Shown here in pieces: positions 11,891 through 23,127 of a DNA stretch of 64,000 nt. The notes below the pieces were generated by a model. That model did no database searches, was not told the origin of the DNA, and saw only the letters and a list, made by a program, of their open reading frames with translations. Each line of letters begins with the position of its first letter. Position 1 is the stretch's first letter. Origin of the DNA: Hysterangium stoloniferum (lineage: Eukaryota; Basidiomycota; Agaricomycetes; Hysterangiales; Hysterangiaceae); assembly GCA_015178975.1 (NCBI GenBank), contig WHVD01000006.1:806001-870000 (forward strand), read 5' to 3'. A program made the translations under genes and the position numbers.

Positions 11891-12711
11891 CAGAGAAAGA
11901 ATGCTTCATGGGGGTCCCGTCAAGTGTGGCCTAGCATGTCGTCGCAAAACGACACATTTTGGGAGTGCACTGGAGGGCTGGCACATATGGGGCTGGTACC
12001 CAGGAATCATCGCTAAACAGTGCATGCTATGGCGTGCACATTCGGAATGTCGGGGCATGACAGTGGATTCAGGGCTGAAACCTCAGTGCTTATATGTGCT
12101 GTGAATATCGCCAATCATCAAGAGCAGGCTACCAGGCATTGAAAACATCCTGGGGGCCAATGGCTTAAGTGTGTCTTAATGCATCATCACAAAATGATGC
12201 ATTTTGGGAGTGTGCTGGGGAGATAGCACATAGGTGAGCCTTGGGAGATGATGCAGGGGACATAAAGGTCATCATGGCGGAACTGAGTTCAGCATGTGTC
12301 ATGCTATTGACATACAGGCCCACCAAGATAGCACTGAACCTGACCAAAAAACAGCATCCAGAGAGCCATGAGTGTCTCAGCATCTAAGGCTCTGAGGATG
12401 TTCTTGCCGAGTCAGGCAAACTGCTTCGTGAGCCATTGCATTGATGTCTCTTTTTAAGTGATCTGGTAATAGCCTTTTTTTTCATGTTAGAGGGATTTAC
12501 GGGATAGGTGGTGGTGAGGGGACTGCTGAACTGGGGTGAGAAGAAGTCTTAGTAGCCATAGCCAGAGGAAGTAGTCTCACTTAAAAATATGAGGAGTTTT
12601 TCATAAAACTTTGTATATTCAATGAATTTTGACTATCCTCCAAAGACAAAAATAGATGATGAAAAATTTTCAAACTCTGACCTCATGGGCTTGGTCACAA
12701 GGAGGGGATAC
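11891..12711. repeat. Non-coding repeat with two related hairpins
   Basis: No gene is seen. Two diverged copies of one segment start near 11925 and 12178. Each has a short hairpin (stem TGTCGT/ACGACA, then CATCAT/ATGATG; loop CRCAAA) followed by ttttgggagtgYRctgg. The right end (about 12560-12711) resembles the AT-rich repeat I and ends in a purine tract that abuts the next LTR. Confidence 0.45.
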
Positions 12712-13142
12712 TGTCACAACTGTCACAAGTCACAACATTGTCACAAAGATTTAAAGGTAATATTCGACAACTCTTCAACTCGATAAACCTGAACATTATT
12801 CAACAACATTGAATCTCTTTTGACATGTCTTATTTTGATGTCACAAATGATTTCATTATTAAATCATAATATAGTCATAACAATATGAAGAAAAGCATAA
12901 AAGGGCCACAAAAGAAGTGAGGGAAGTCAGTCGAAATATGTATCTGTAAATTAGTGTCATATTAATAATCAAAATCTAACTTGTCATAACTACTTTGACA
13001 AAACTTCCATGAGTCCTCGTGACTGGTAATAGCCTCTTACTTCATCAACAGGGGAATATATATGTACTTCGTCAAACGAGGCTTTCGAGTTCAATCAATA
13101 GAATATTATTTGACTTTATTGAAGAATATTCAATTTGTGACA
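12712..13142 (+). repeat. LTR, family G, probably a 3' LTR
   Basis: 431 bp from TGTCACAAC to TTTGTGACA. The purine-rich caaggaggggatac lies directly upstream, as a polypurine tract does before a 3' LTR, so a plus-strand element probably once lay to the left. No target duplication is visible. Confidence 0.7.
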
Positions 13143-13156
13143 AACTCAATCCATGG

Positions 13157-13470
13157 TCTGCAAGGGCAACCCCTACAGTCTGTGACACTCACACTAGGCT
13201 AGCAGGAGGGAATCCAAAGTTATATTAGAACTGATATATATACAAACAACTACCTAACTCACCTACATAGCAGGAGGGAATCCAAAGTTATATTAGAACT
13301 GATATATATACAAACAACTATCTAACTCACCTAGCAGGAGGGAATCCAAAGAGAAACAGTTTAAGGAATTCCCCCTGTGAGGTGTGTGTGACCCATAGGC
13401 ACCCAGTAGTCTAAAAATAACTCTACCTAATACAGAATAGAGGCCCTTCCCACAATGGAACACTAATGCT
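13157..13470. repeat. Repeat H, copy 2
   Basis: Diverged copy of 7110-7440 with the same internal tandem duplication of the ctagcaggagggaatcc unit. Nothing coding was found from 13470 to 13835. Confidence 0.6.
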
Positions 13471-13835
13471 ACAAGCTTCTGAAATTAGTTACCTACTCAG
13501 AAGCATGTATTAGCCAGAGTAGTTGATATCCACAAGGAGAGGAAAAGTGACAAGGCATGGGGTTGGACTGTGGACTCAGGTCAGGGACTTCAATAAGATG
13601 AGGAAATGGTGCTCCCTGGGGTCTGTGACAGAGGAGCCCCTGACACAGTCACTTCAAGGGTGAGGTTGCACTAAAGGATGGCTGCCTCATTGTGAATGGG
13701 AAGAGCATCATTATCTTTGTGGAGTGCAATCCTAGCAATATTTCATGGGGCAAAGTTGGTGCTGATTACATTGTAGAGTCTACTATGAGTGGCAATGGTA
13801 AAGTTTTTCCATTTTGATAGTGGAGGATAACCCAA

Positions 13836-14790
13836 AACTTTAAAAAGTTATTTATCCACTAAAGTATATATATTTATATTGTTTGTTGTAAAATTAATAT
13901 TTAATCAAATTCAGCCTATCAGATAATATTCTGGAGAATAAGGAAATATTAATATTTATCTTGTATCTGACAAAAGTTAGTCAAACAAACATATATAGAT
14001 TATCCTTTTGGGGATAAATTCCACAACATGGATTGGTTGGCCAGATTGTGAGGAGTATGCTTTTACCATAGTTTCATTGTGGTAAAACACTCCTTTTATT
14101 TTATTTATATTTTACACATTCTATTCATATTTTTCTATCTTTTATATTCTTCGAATATTGCATCATTTCATTAGTTCGAAGCATTGTGTATACTTGTGGG
14201 TGCACTTGGCACCAAATGAAACTCAGACACACTTTTACCCAAGCACCACTACTTGTAAGACATAAACTAGGTCTACTATGAGCAGTGATCAGGGTAACAT
14301 GTCAGCTACCACATAGGTAGCATTATCTGAGCTATCTAACACTTCAGGCTTCGAACTATAGCAGTCGAGGCCTCCACTCGAATCATCCATCTTCCCATTC
14401 TACTCATTTCTTCGTATATAGAATGGTCAGAACTTATACCACTCTTCACACAGATAGTTCTGGTTAACTTTCTAAACCAAATAAATTTAAATTATATGAA
14501 CTATATTTGAAAGTTTGCATAATATACAAGAGAATCCATCTTATCCCAAAGATTAAGTCATAACCCAAGTAATTTTGGTTAACTATAATGTTTGTGGACA
14601 TTTTAAAAGTCATGGAGATACTAGAGAATGTATTTTATCCCAAAGATTAGGTAACAATCCAGATAATCTTGTATAACCATGACATTTGTGCATATTTTAG
14701 GGGAGTGTACAAGTCTTAAAGATGAAGTTTTGGGTTAATGAAATATAAATCCCTAAAACATGTAGTCATAGCCAGGAGAAATAGTCTCAC
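13836..14790 (+). repeat. AT-rich repeat I, split by LTR F
   Basis: Very AT-rich, non-coding. An inverse copy lies at 23626-24125. The copy here is split by the LTR at 14047-14450, while the other copy preserves the uninterrupted site. Class unknown. Confidence 0.6.
14047..14450 (+). repeat. Solo LTR family F with perfect TSD
   Basis: 404 bp from TGTGAGGAG to CTCTTCACA, flanked by cagat (14042-14046 and 14451-14455). The paralogous repeat at 23626-24125 shows the empty site with a single copy of the target. Confidence 0.9.
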
Positions 14791-15140
14791 TTAAAAATAT
14801 GAGGAGTTTTTCATACAATTTTGTGTATTCAATGAATTGTGACTATCCTCCAGTGAACTAAGCAACATTTGCAGGGTATCTTCACAACAATTGAGAAGTA
14901 TGCCATGGCTAGTAGTCATAAACAAGTATGAGGTGTGATGGCTCATAATGGAATGACAATCTTGCTGACAATTGATCACAGCCAAATTTTGAGTTGCAAT
15001 TTTGGATGCCATTGCTGACATCATTGCACTTTTGAAGGACACTGATCCCTGGGTTCATTCAGAGGGAGTTTCGGCCCTGGTTGTAAAGAGTTGTGGAAGT
15101 TCTGACCATTCTATATACAAAGAATATCAACTGTATAGGT
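14791..15140. repeat. Unassigned repeat remnants
   Basis: The continuation of repeat I-like sequence is followed by a short piece (about 15080-15140) resembling the end of LTR F, cut off where LTR D begins. No gene was found. Confidence 0.35.
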
Positions 15141-15371
15141 TGTTAAGAACAGAAAACTGACTGATATCAGTAGACCAACAGGGACTGAACGGAAGGACTT
15201 GGCTTCAGCTTATGTGCTGTGCCCTTGTAAGTTACCATCAGGTGTCCTTAAATTTTGGGTGGGCAGAAAATTAGTCCTGTTGAATAATCCTCTTGGTAAG
15301 TCACCGATTGGAAGCTGAAGGATAAGTTGAGGGTTGGATCGAAGGGTTGGAAACTGAGGGTGCATGAGAGC

Positions 15372-15915
15372 TGTTAAGTACTGTGTCGGGAACTTATTCC
15401 GGAACTATCGGAAAGTCACCGGAAAGTCGGGAACTGTCGGATAGGGTCAGGATGTTGGCTTCAGCTTATGTGCTGCACCTCTACGCAAACACTCAAAGTC
15501 CTTAATTTCAGAGGTGAGACTTACAATGGAAGATATGGATATTCAGAGTTCCAAAGAGTTCCGAATATTGAGCATACAGAAAGACGGAAGAAGGAATAAG
15601 AAACTAAGTTGATATCAGATCTAAGGTAAAGTACAAATTCGTGGAAACTAATATAAGTCTTCTCGTTATTGTACTACAAACTGAGACCATAATAAGACGG
15701 AAATGGAAGTATTCTTAAAATGGAAATACAATAAGACATATCGGGGAGACAATATTCCGAAACGGGAATATAATAGATAAACGAGTGAATACTTGTCAAC
15801 GGACAAATTACCAAATGTGGAACAAGGGAAGAATGCGGAAGATACGGTAATCATGATGTTCTGTAGTCGGAGATCGGGAGTCAGATATTGAAACATCCGG
15901 GAACGGGTCGTAACA
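15372..15915 (-). repeat. Solo LTR family A with perfect TSD
   Basis: 544 bp TGTTAAG...CGTAACA, flanked by agagc on both sides (15367-15371 and 15916-15920). It lies inside the LTR of element D. Confidence 0.9.
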
Positions 15916-16646
15916 AGAGCAAGCAGAGGCAGGAGTGGAATATTTAGAGTGAGACTATGAAAGTTGTTTAGGAGTGTTCTGAGTCGATATTCTGATTACT
16001 TTGTAGCTACATTACAGTTGGACTTAAATACTAGTTATCGGCATCTCGAAATACTAACTAAGGTAAGAGTGAAAATGTCCAATTAGTGACAAATAAACTT
16101 GACTAGGAACTGGAAAGTTACGATAAGATCAGAAGCTGTGATTAACTGAGAGTGGAATTACAAGAAAAGGGAATAGTCCAAGAGCTACAAGTATATACAG
16201 GCATATGTGAAACATAGTGTAGAATGGATCATCATAAATAAAAAGGGGATGTATCAAAGCATAACCAGATGGTATGTATGAGTATAACTTGACAGGGGCA
16301 TAAATGGGGTTTGATCACTGTGAAGGTATACATCAGTGTCGGTGTACCCACAGTTGCTGATATGATGACTTGGCCAATGACTTGAAATGTAGGCAGGCAA
16401 TAGTATCATCGGGGACTGTCAGGTTGCAACAGGGTTGCGACACAGTCATAACAGTATCCCCACATTTGGCTGAAATCCCAAGGAGGCCGAAATTTAGATC
16501 TTGTACATAAAAATTGTCAGGTATGGGTGGTGTGTCAAGACATCATGTGACCTGGTAAAATTTTACATATAAAAACTTGAGGGTTGCTGGCACTTGAGAT
16601 TTTGACTCTTTTCCTTCAATCTCGATGACCATGGGTTCAGGTTCAA

Positions 16647-17077
16647 TGTCACAACCGTCACAAGTCACAAAACTGTCACAAATATTTAAAGGTAACTTTC
16701 GACAACTCTTCGACTCATCAAATTTGACTTGACAAACCTGAACATTATTTGACAACATCAAATCTCTTTCGACATGTCTCATTTCAACGTCATGTATGAT
16801 TTCATTATTAGTTCATAACATAGTCATAACAATATGAAGAAAAGTATAAAAGAGCTACGAAAGGAGCGAGGGAAGTCAGTCGAAATATCTGTAAATTAGT
16901 GATACTAGTAATCTATCTTGTCGTAACTTCTTCGACAAATACTTCTGTGAGTTCTTGTGACTGGTAATAGCCTCTTACTTCATCGACAGGGCGAATATAT
17001 ACTTTGTCGAACGAGGCTTTCGAGTTCGATCAGTAGAATATTATTTGACTTTATTGAAGAAATATTGATTTGTGACA
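16647..17077 (+). repeat. Solo LTR family G with perfect TSD
   Basis: 431 bp TGTCACAACC...TTTGTGACA, flanked by ttcaa (16642-16646 and 17078-17082). It interrupts the antisense gene zone of element D. Confidence 0.9.
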
Positions 17078-17082
17078 TTCAA

Positions 17083-17494
17083 GACCTTTCCCATCCAGGC
17101 CAACCATTGCCCCCATATCGGGTCTGAGTGGACCCCTGAATGCACAAGAGCATCGATGACTTCTTGAAGAAAAGAAGAAGGTGCATGAGGAGGAGGAATG
17201 TAGAGAGAGGGAAGAGCTGAAAGCAATAGAGGCAGAGGAGAAAAGGTTGGCAGAAAAGGAGGCTGCTCACAAGCATTGGGAAGCTGAGCTTGCAAAGAAG
17301 AAGCAGAGGGAAGGGAGGCCGATCAGGTGTGAGAAGAGGAGGTGAAAAAGAAGCAGGAGGGTAAAGTAAGTCAGGAATTCCTCATTCTTGTAACCTCACT
17401 GACATTCTTTTACAGTGCAAGGTGGCAACACCATTGGATTCTGATGATGAAGAGGATGGGGAGGATGAGGAGGAAGTACCAGGGCCTTTGAGCC
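17083..17494 (+). other. Antisense coiled-coil gene fragment in element D
   Basis: On the strand opposite to the host element: a Glu/Lys/Arg-rich coiled coil (17150-17365), an intron at 17366-17415 (GTAAGT...ACAG), then a very acidic exon ending in GPLSLS, much as the mini-exon of element A ends in GPLSPK. It is cut by LTR C before the position where a cysteine cluster would follow. It supports the same gene layout as in elements A and E. Confidence 0.55.
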
Positions 17495-17704
17495 TGTCAA
17501 GAACTGGAAAACCTGCTGGCCTCCAGGCCCCTGGACCCCATCCTACATGCTCCCAACCCTCTATATTGTATAGTCACAGCCAGAGTTTCCACTGGAGCCT
17601 GCACGTCAACTTGTTTATGCCCAACTCTCTGTATGCACCCCACCCTATCTGTACCCAACTCTCTATACCCACTACTGGACAACCCACCGGGACCCAGACT
17701 CCAC

Positions 17705-18247
17705 TGTTACGACCCATTCCCAGATGTTTCAATATCCGACTCCCGATCTCTGACTATGGAACATCATAGTTACCGTATCTTCCGCATCCTTCCCTTGTTC
17801 TGCATTTGGTAATTTGTCCATTGACAAGTATTCACTTGTTTGTCTATTATATCCCCGTTTCGGAATATTGTCTCCCCAATATGTCTTATTGTATTTCCAT
17901 TTTAAGAATACTTCCATTTCCATCTTATTATGGTCTCAGTTTGTAGTACAATAATGAGAAGACTTATATTAGTTTCCGCGAATTTGTACTTTACCTTAGA
18001 TCTGATATCGACTTAGTTTCTTATTCCTTCTTCCATCTTTCTGTATGCTCGATATTCAGAACTCTTCGGAACTCTGAATATCCATATCTTCCATTGTAGG
18101 TCTCACCTCTGAAATTAAGGACTTTGAGCGTTTGTGTAGAGGTGCAGCACATAAGCTGAAGCCAACGTCCTGACCCTATCCGACAGTTCCCAACTTTCCG
18201 GTGACTTTCTGATAGTTCCGGAATAAGTTCTCGACACGGCACTTATC
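17705..18247 (+). repeat. Solo LTR family A nested in LTR C
   Basis: About 543 bp TGTTACGACC...GGCACTTA. The flanks tccac/tctac agree at 4 of 5 positions. The unbroken LTR C sequence gactccaccctatat is present at about 24403-24418, confirming the nesting. Confidence 0.85.
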
Positions 18248-18695
18248 TACCCTATATACACCCGACTCTCTGTATCTCATGGACCAGTCACCAGACTCTG
18301 ACCGGACTCCTGGAACCCCTCTAACAGAGATAGAACCCTGCTCTCGTTATGGTCAAACAGTCTGTCATGTGTCTCATGTACCAGTCATTGGACTCCACCG
18401 GACTCCAAACTCCACCCTATATACACCTGATACTCTGTATCTCACGGACTAGTCATCAGACCCTGACTGGACTCCCCAGAACCCCTCTAACAGAGCCCCA
18501 TTCCCATTATGGTCTAATGACCTGTCATGATTTGTTCTCCACTCCCGTTCCATTCCGTCCCTAATTCCCAGTTTAGTATTTACTTATTTCATTTTATGTG
18601 TAATAGTTCTGCCCCTCATTAATACCAGATTTGGTATTATTACATTTCAAAGTCTATATATGTAAGTCTGCTACATTCATATACTTAGAATCCAG

Positions 18696-19120
18696 TTTGA
18701 CCCTCGAACAAGTTTGACCCTCGAACAAGTTTGACCCTCGAACAAGTTTGACCCTCGAACAAGTTTGACCCTCGAACAAGTTTGACCCTCGAACAAGTTT
18801 GACCCTCGAACAAGTTTGACCCTCGAACAAGTTTGACCCTCGAACAAGTTTGACCCTCGAACAAGTTTGACCCTCGAACAAGTTTGACCCTCGAACAAGT
18901 TTGACCCTCGAACAAGTTTGACCCTCGAACAAGTTTGACCCTCGAACAAGTTTGACCCTCGAACAAGTTTGACCCTCGAACAAGTTTGACCCTCGAACAA
19001 GTTTGACCCTCGAACAAGTTTGACCCTCGAACAAGTTTGACCCTCGAACAAGTTTGACCCTCGAACAAGTTTGACCCTCGAACAAGTTTGACCCTCGAAC
19101 AAGTTTGACCCTCGAACAAG
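18696..19120. repeat. Minisatellite, 25 x 17 bp
   Basis: Exactly 425 bp, 25 copies of tttgaccctcgaacaag that I see as identical. It starts right after cttagaatccag, downstream of the TATA-like box of LTR C. Long open frames across it are an artefact of a stop-free repeat unit. Confidence 0.95.
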
Positions 19121-19203
19121 TTACACCCCTGATCCAGTCTCTAGTCTTCTTGTCTGTCTGCACACTTGATTCCCAGAACTCCCACGGGAACTCCGGAATC
19201 TAC

Positions 19204-20246
19204 ATGAAATATCAGGTTTATTGGAAGTTGACTGTTTTTCCTTGTTGGATTTCTTGTCTTTCTTCCAATTGGAATTTGATTTGCCAGTATTATTGCCAGA
19301 GTTGCTGGAGTTAATGCCAGAGTTGTTGCCAGAAGACTTGTTGGTCAACACCTTATTGCTTTGAGAACATTCCATCGGATTTTCTCGGGAAACTTCCACT
19401 TTCATTCCCAATAGTGGGCAGCAGATTTCTGAACTTTCATCCACATGAGTTGGAGAGTTTTCAGCTTTCCTTCTTTGCAGATGTTGTCTTTTAGGTATGA
19501 CAGAAGACCCATATAGAAATGGTGTCTGAGGGTGGAATCGTCCCAACCACAATGTGCAGTAAGGGTATTGAACTTGATGAGATAATCAGAAACCCATTGA
19601 TTGTCCTTCATCTTGAGTGCCATTAGTTCATTTTCTGCTTCACCAGATTGATTGTAAGGTCTGAAATTAGTTTCCAGTTCTTCAACAAAGGTCTCCCAGT
19701 CATTAAGCCTTGCAGGTATCTCATCAGATATTCCAGAAAGTCTGGGCTCAAACCAATCCTGAGTAGTATCCTTAAGATAAGAGAGCATGAAATTGACTTT
19801 TTGACTGTCAGATTTAAATGTGGTGGGCCAATCACAGAAACTGAAATGGCATTGAAGAAGGAAATTCTTCAAAATTTTCAGGCCCTTGCCAGTAAATGGT
19901 TCAGGTTCTTTGACTCTGGTACAGGAGGATTCTTTGCTTTCCTCAGGAGATTTCAGATAGTCAGCAAATTTTACAATGGAGTTGATGAACATCATTTCAG
20001 TCAGATCATTGGAACTTTTCTTTTTTGATTTGTCCAGCTAATCTTCCTCAGAAACTTCAGGAGTGTTGGGATATTTTGCTACCTCAATGACTTCTTCAAT
20101 GGAAGCTGATGTTGTGGGCTGAACTGGGGTTTCAGGTTGAGTGGTATAAAGTTGCAGTGGGGATCCAAGTTGGGATGGTCCTTCAGCAGCTTTGCATTTG
20201 AGACCCATGATGAGTGAGTCACAGGATTGAGATTTGATACATATAC
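19204..20246 (-). mobile_element. Element A2: gag fragment of a chromovirus
   Basis: Minus-strand gag of the family of element A, starting at an ATG near 20209 about 40 nt after the LTR. It includes a retrotransposon gag domain (19402-19995), with the usual FVEELETNF motif, and the Asn/Ser/Lys-rich linker before the zinc knuckle. It is cut at 19204. Its 5' LTR is the partial LTR A at 20247-20690. Broken. Confidence 0.85.
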
Positions 20247-20690
20247 TGTTAAGTGCCATGTTGGGAACTTATTCTGGAACTATTGGGAATAACCAGGAAC
20301 TGGGAAACTTCCAGATAGGGTCAGGACATTGGCTTCAGCTTATGTGCTGCACCCCTACACAAACACTTGGAAAGTCCTTAATTTCAGAGGAGGGATTTAT
20401 GCTGGAAGATTACAGATATTCAAAGTTCCAAAGAATTCCAAATATTGAGCATACAGAAAGAAAGAAGTAATAAGAAACTAAGTCAATGTCAGATCTTAGG
20501 TAGAGTACAAATGTGTGGAAACTAATATAGGTTCTTTTGTTATTGTACTACATACTAGGATCACAATAAGATGGATTAGGATGAATATTCTGAAATGGGA
20601 ATACAACAAGCAAATGAATTAATACTTGTCAATGGACAAGTTACCAAATGTGGAACAAGGATGAGGTTCAGAAGTACAGAAACTATGAAT
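20247..20690 (-). repeat. Truncated LTR family A (5' LTR of A2)
   Basis: Starts TGTTAAGTGCC and is collinear with 974-1430. It is lost at the right, where gag sequence of another element follows. Confidence 0.75.
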
Positions 20691-20938
20691 GTTCCTGGAT
20701 GGAAGTCAGGTACAGAAAATAACTTTGCTCTTATTGGTGGAGAATTTATCAAGTGTGTCATTGAAGTTGAGACTGCATTGCATAAAGAAGGCCCACAACT
20801 TTGAAGTATCTGTTCCATGGAAAAAATTGGGTTCCTTGACCTTGGCATGCTGAATGGACTTCCCTTTATTGTTTTTGAGGAAAGTGGTGAGTCATTCAAG
20901 TGCTGCTCTATGTGTAAATTCAGGAGTCAAGTACTAAG
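20691..20938 (-). mobile_element. Gag fragment of another gypsy family
   Basis: Near-identical to 37500-37715. The minus strand encodes gag-like sequence. Short remnant, broken. Confidence 0.6.
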
Positions 20939-21189
20939 TATTCTGCTATCTGCCTTCACGTGCGCTCACCCACTCTCAGTCCCCGACACCTTGGCGGAAC
21001 ACTCGACTTATCCTTTGGTCCTGATCGGTGATCTGCTGAGAGGTACTCGTTAGGTCTCGTCTTCATTTGCCCGAAATCTAAGGACACCCAATGGATTATT
21101 TGCAAGGGTGCGGCACATAAGCTGAAGCCAAGTCCTTCCGATCAGTCCCCATCAGCCTACCGACATTAGTCAGTTTTCAGTTCTTAACA
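20939..21189 (+). repeat. Truncated LTR family D
   Basis: Matches the last 250 bp of the D LTRs at 28918-29639 and 33942-34664, including the ataagctgaagccaagtcc module and the TTCTTAACA end. Confidence 0.8.
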
Positions 21190-21445
21190 AGGCTCCAGCT
21201 TGTTGGGGTGAAGCCCCCCAAACCCCCCCACATCAACAACTCTTAAGTATTTCTGAGACTCATTGTCAAAGAACATAGAAATTGCCTTAGAAAGGAAATT
21301 CTGTTAGAACTGAAACTCTGTTCAAACAGAAAGTGTTTAACAAACAGAAACCATTTAAAGAATGGAAAATGTTACAAAAGGGAAACAACAGTTGCAAAGG
21401 GAGACAACAGTTGCAAAGGGAGACAACAGTTGCAAAGGAAACAAT
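21190..21445. repeat. A-rich spacer with three degenerate repeat units
   Basis: No gene. About three copies of acagttgcaaagggagaca precede the main array and look like its ancestral form. Confidence 0.5.
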
Positions 21446-21958
21446 GTTTACAAAAGGAAACAATGTTTACAAAAGGAAACAATGTTTACAAAAGGAAACA
21501 ATGTTTACAAAAGGAAACAATGTTTACAAAAGGAAACAATGTTTACAAAAGGAAACAATGTTTACAAAAGGAAACAATGTTTACAAAAGGAAACAATGTT
21601 TACAAAAGGAAACAATGTTTACAAAAGGAAACAATGTTTACAAAAGGAAACAATGTTTACAAAAGGAAACAATGTTTACAAAAGGAAACAATGTTTACAA
21701 AAGGAAACAATGTTTACAAAAGGAAACAATGTTTACAAAAGGAAACAATGTTTACAAAAGGAAACAATGTTTACAAAAGGAAACAATGTTTACAAAAGGA
21801 AACAATGTTTACAAAAGGAAACAATGTTTACAAAAGGAAACAATGTTTACAAAAGGAAACAATGTTTACAAAAGGAAACAATGTTTACAAAAGGAAACAA
21901 TGTTTACAAAAGGAAACAATGTTTACAAAAGGAAACAATGTTTACAAAAGGAAACAAT
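21446..21958. repeat. Minisatellite, 27 x 19 bp
   Basis: Exactly 513 bp, 27 copies of gtttacaaaaggaaacaat that appear identical, followed by one variant unit. All three frames of the + strand stay open, so the apparent 284-aa reading frame is not evidence of a gene. Confidence 0.95.
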
Positions 21959-21994
21959 GTATACAAAAGGAACAAGGAGTCTTTTGACCTTCAC

Positions 21995-22813
21995 TGTTAG
22001 GATACGTACAGGGTGGGTCTCCAGAGAAACCCATGGAATATCCGGTAGGACTTGGCTTCAGTTTATAGGCTGTGCCCTCGCTAGCTCGTGTTGTCCAATT
22101 TCAGATGGGTGGACGGGAATCCCGGGGAGTCTGGGCGGGGGTCGTGGTCGAGAGGTCGTAGGTCGGAGGTCATGGGTTGTGAGTTGAGATGGTGTGAGAG
22201 AGATAGATGTGCAGGAGCCTGTGGGCTCCGACTAGTGCAAGCGGTGTAATTCAAGTAGGGATTAGAGCGGGAAAATGTATTAGATTACTGGGGGGAATCT
22301 AAGCCGATTTTCTGACTGGATTGTATGTACAATATCTGCCAGTTTAAATATGTAGACCGTGGAGTAAATGTCATACCGAATCCAGTAATAATGAAATGAA
22401 GTGAGCAAAACATAAAACGGGAATAGTAAACACCAAATTGGTGTTAGGAATGGGATGGAACGGAGCGGAGTCCAAATGGTGACAAAGCATAACCCATAAC
22501 GGGAAACAGAGCGGGAGCGGAGTCCAAATCGTGACAGGTCATTTGACTAAAACGGGAACGGGACTCAGTTAGAGTGGTGACAGGATTCTGAGCAGGGTCC
22601 AGTAACTGATGCGTGGGACGAAGACGGACATAGACAGAGACGGAGTCCGGGGGAAGTCCGGTGACTGGTATGTGTCATAATGAGGTCGAACGTAACAAGT
22701 CTTGAAGTACGGAGTCCAGGCGGGAAATCCTATAAACAGACAATTGGTGCGTATAGGGTGTGGTGGCGTACAGGTTAGTGCCTGGAGTCTGGCGGGATTG
22801 TCCAGTCGTAACA
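21995..22813 (-). repeat. Solo LTR family E with perfect TSD
   Basis: 819 bp TGTTAGGATACG...CAGTCGTAACA, flanked by ttcac (21990-21994 and 22814-22818). It is the reverse of the LTRs of element E. Confidence 0.92.
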
Positions 22814-22818
22814 TTCAC

Positions 22819-23127
22819 CATAGCCTTCAAATTCTCTTTCTTCAATGCATTGTGAATTGTCTGTATGCAGACATTGAGGGAGAGGTGGGACTTGGCCAGG
22901 GAGGCATTGAATTGGTTCCTGATATTGATATCAGGAACACCATTCAGTTTGCTAATATATATTAGTTACAAATACTCTAATTTGCTTGGACATATAGGAG
23001 GATATCTGAAAACTATTAAGTGTATCAAATTCTAATATACTCTAAAGGTCATTTAAACATCTGATTTGATTCAAACATAATTTAAGTTTTTCAAACTTTG
23101 GGAATGTTTAAAACTTATTTGTATAGT
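22819..23127. other. AT-rich stretch without recognisable content
   Basis: No gene, LTR or terminal repeat was recognised here. Confidence 0.4.

Larger units (their letters stand above)
15141..17494 (-). mobile_element. Element D remnant: chromovirus 3' end with nested LTRs
   Basis: Minus-strand remnant. Its 3' LTR of family D (15141-16453) is itself split by a solo LTR A (15372-15915). A polypurine tract follows at about 16454-16470. The internal sequence is interrupted by solo LTR G (16647-17077) and ends where LTR C starts at 17495. What remains of the internal part is the zone that in elements A and E carries the antisense gene. No pol is left. It is broken. Confidence 0.75.
17495..19203 (+). 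repeat. LTR family C, copy 1, with nested LTR A and minisatellite
   Basis: Begins TGTCAAGAAC and matches copy 2 (24202 to about 36990). It is split by a reverse-oriented LTR A at 17705-18247. It contains a TATATA-like box near 18655, then a 25-unit minisatellite (18696-19120). It is truncated at about 19203 where a gag fragment begins. Confidence 0.75.

Noticed and set aside
16454-17494. An independent host gene with acidic and coiled-coil exons
   Set aside because: It lies next to a polypurine tract and LTR, and has the same antisense layout as in elements A and E, so it belongs to the retroelement.
18696-19120. CRISPR array
   Set aside because: Repeat units abut directly, with no variable spacers; the organism is a fungus, and the array lies in an LTR.
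18654-19163. Open frames of 140-170 residues of a repeated peptide (minus strand)
   Set aside because: They are the translation of a stop-free 17-bp repeat in all three frames; the unit is not a multiple of three, and no start or promoter context supports a gene.
21333-22187. 284-residue repetitive open frame
   Set aside because: Same effect from the 19-bp array, with the end read out of a solo LTR.
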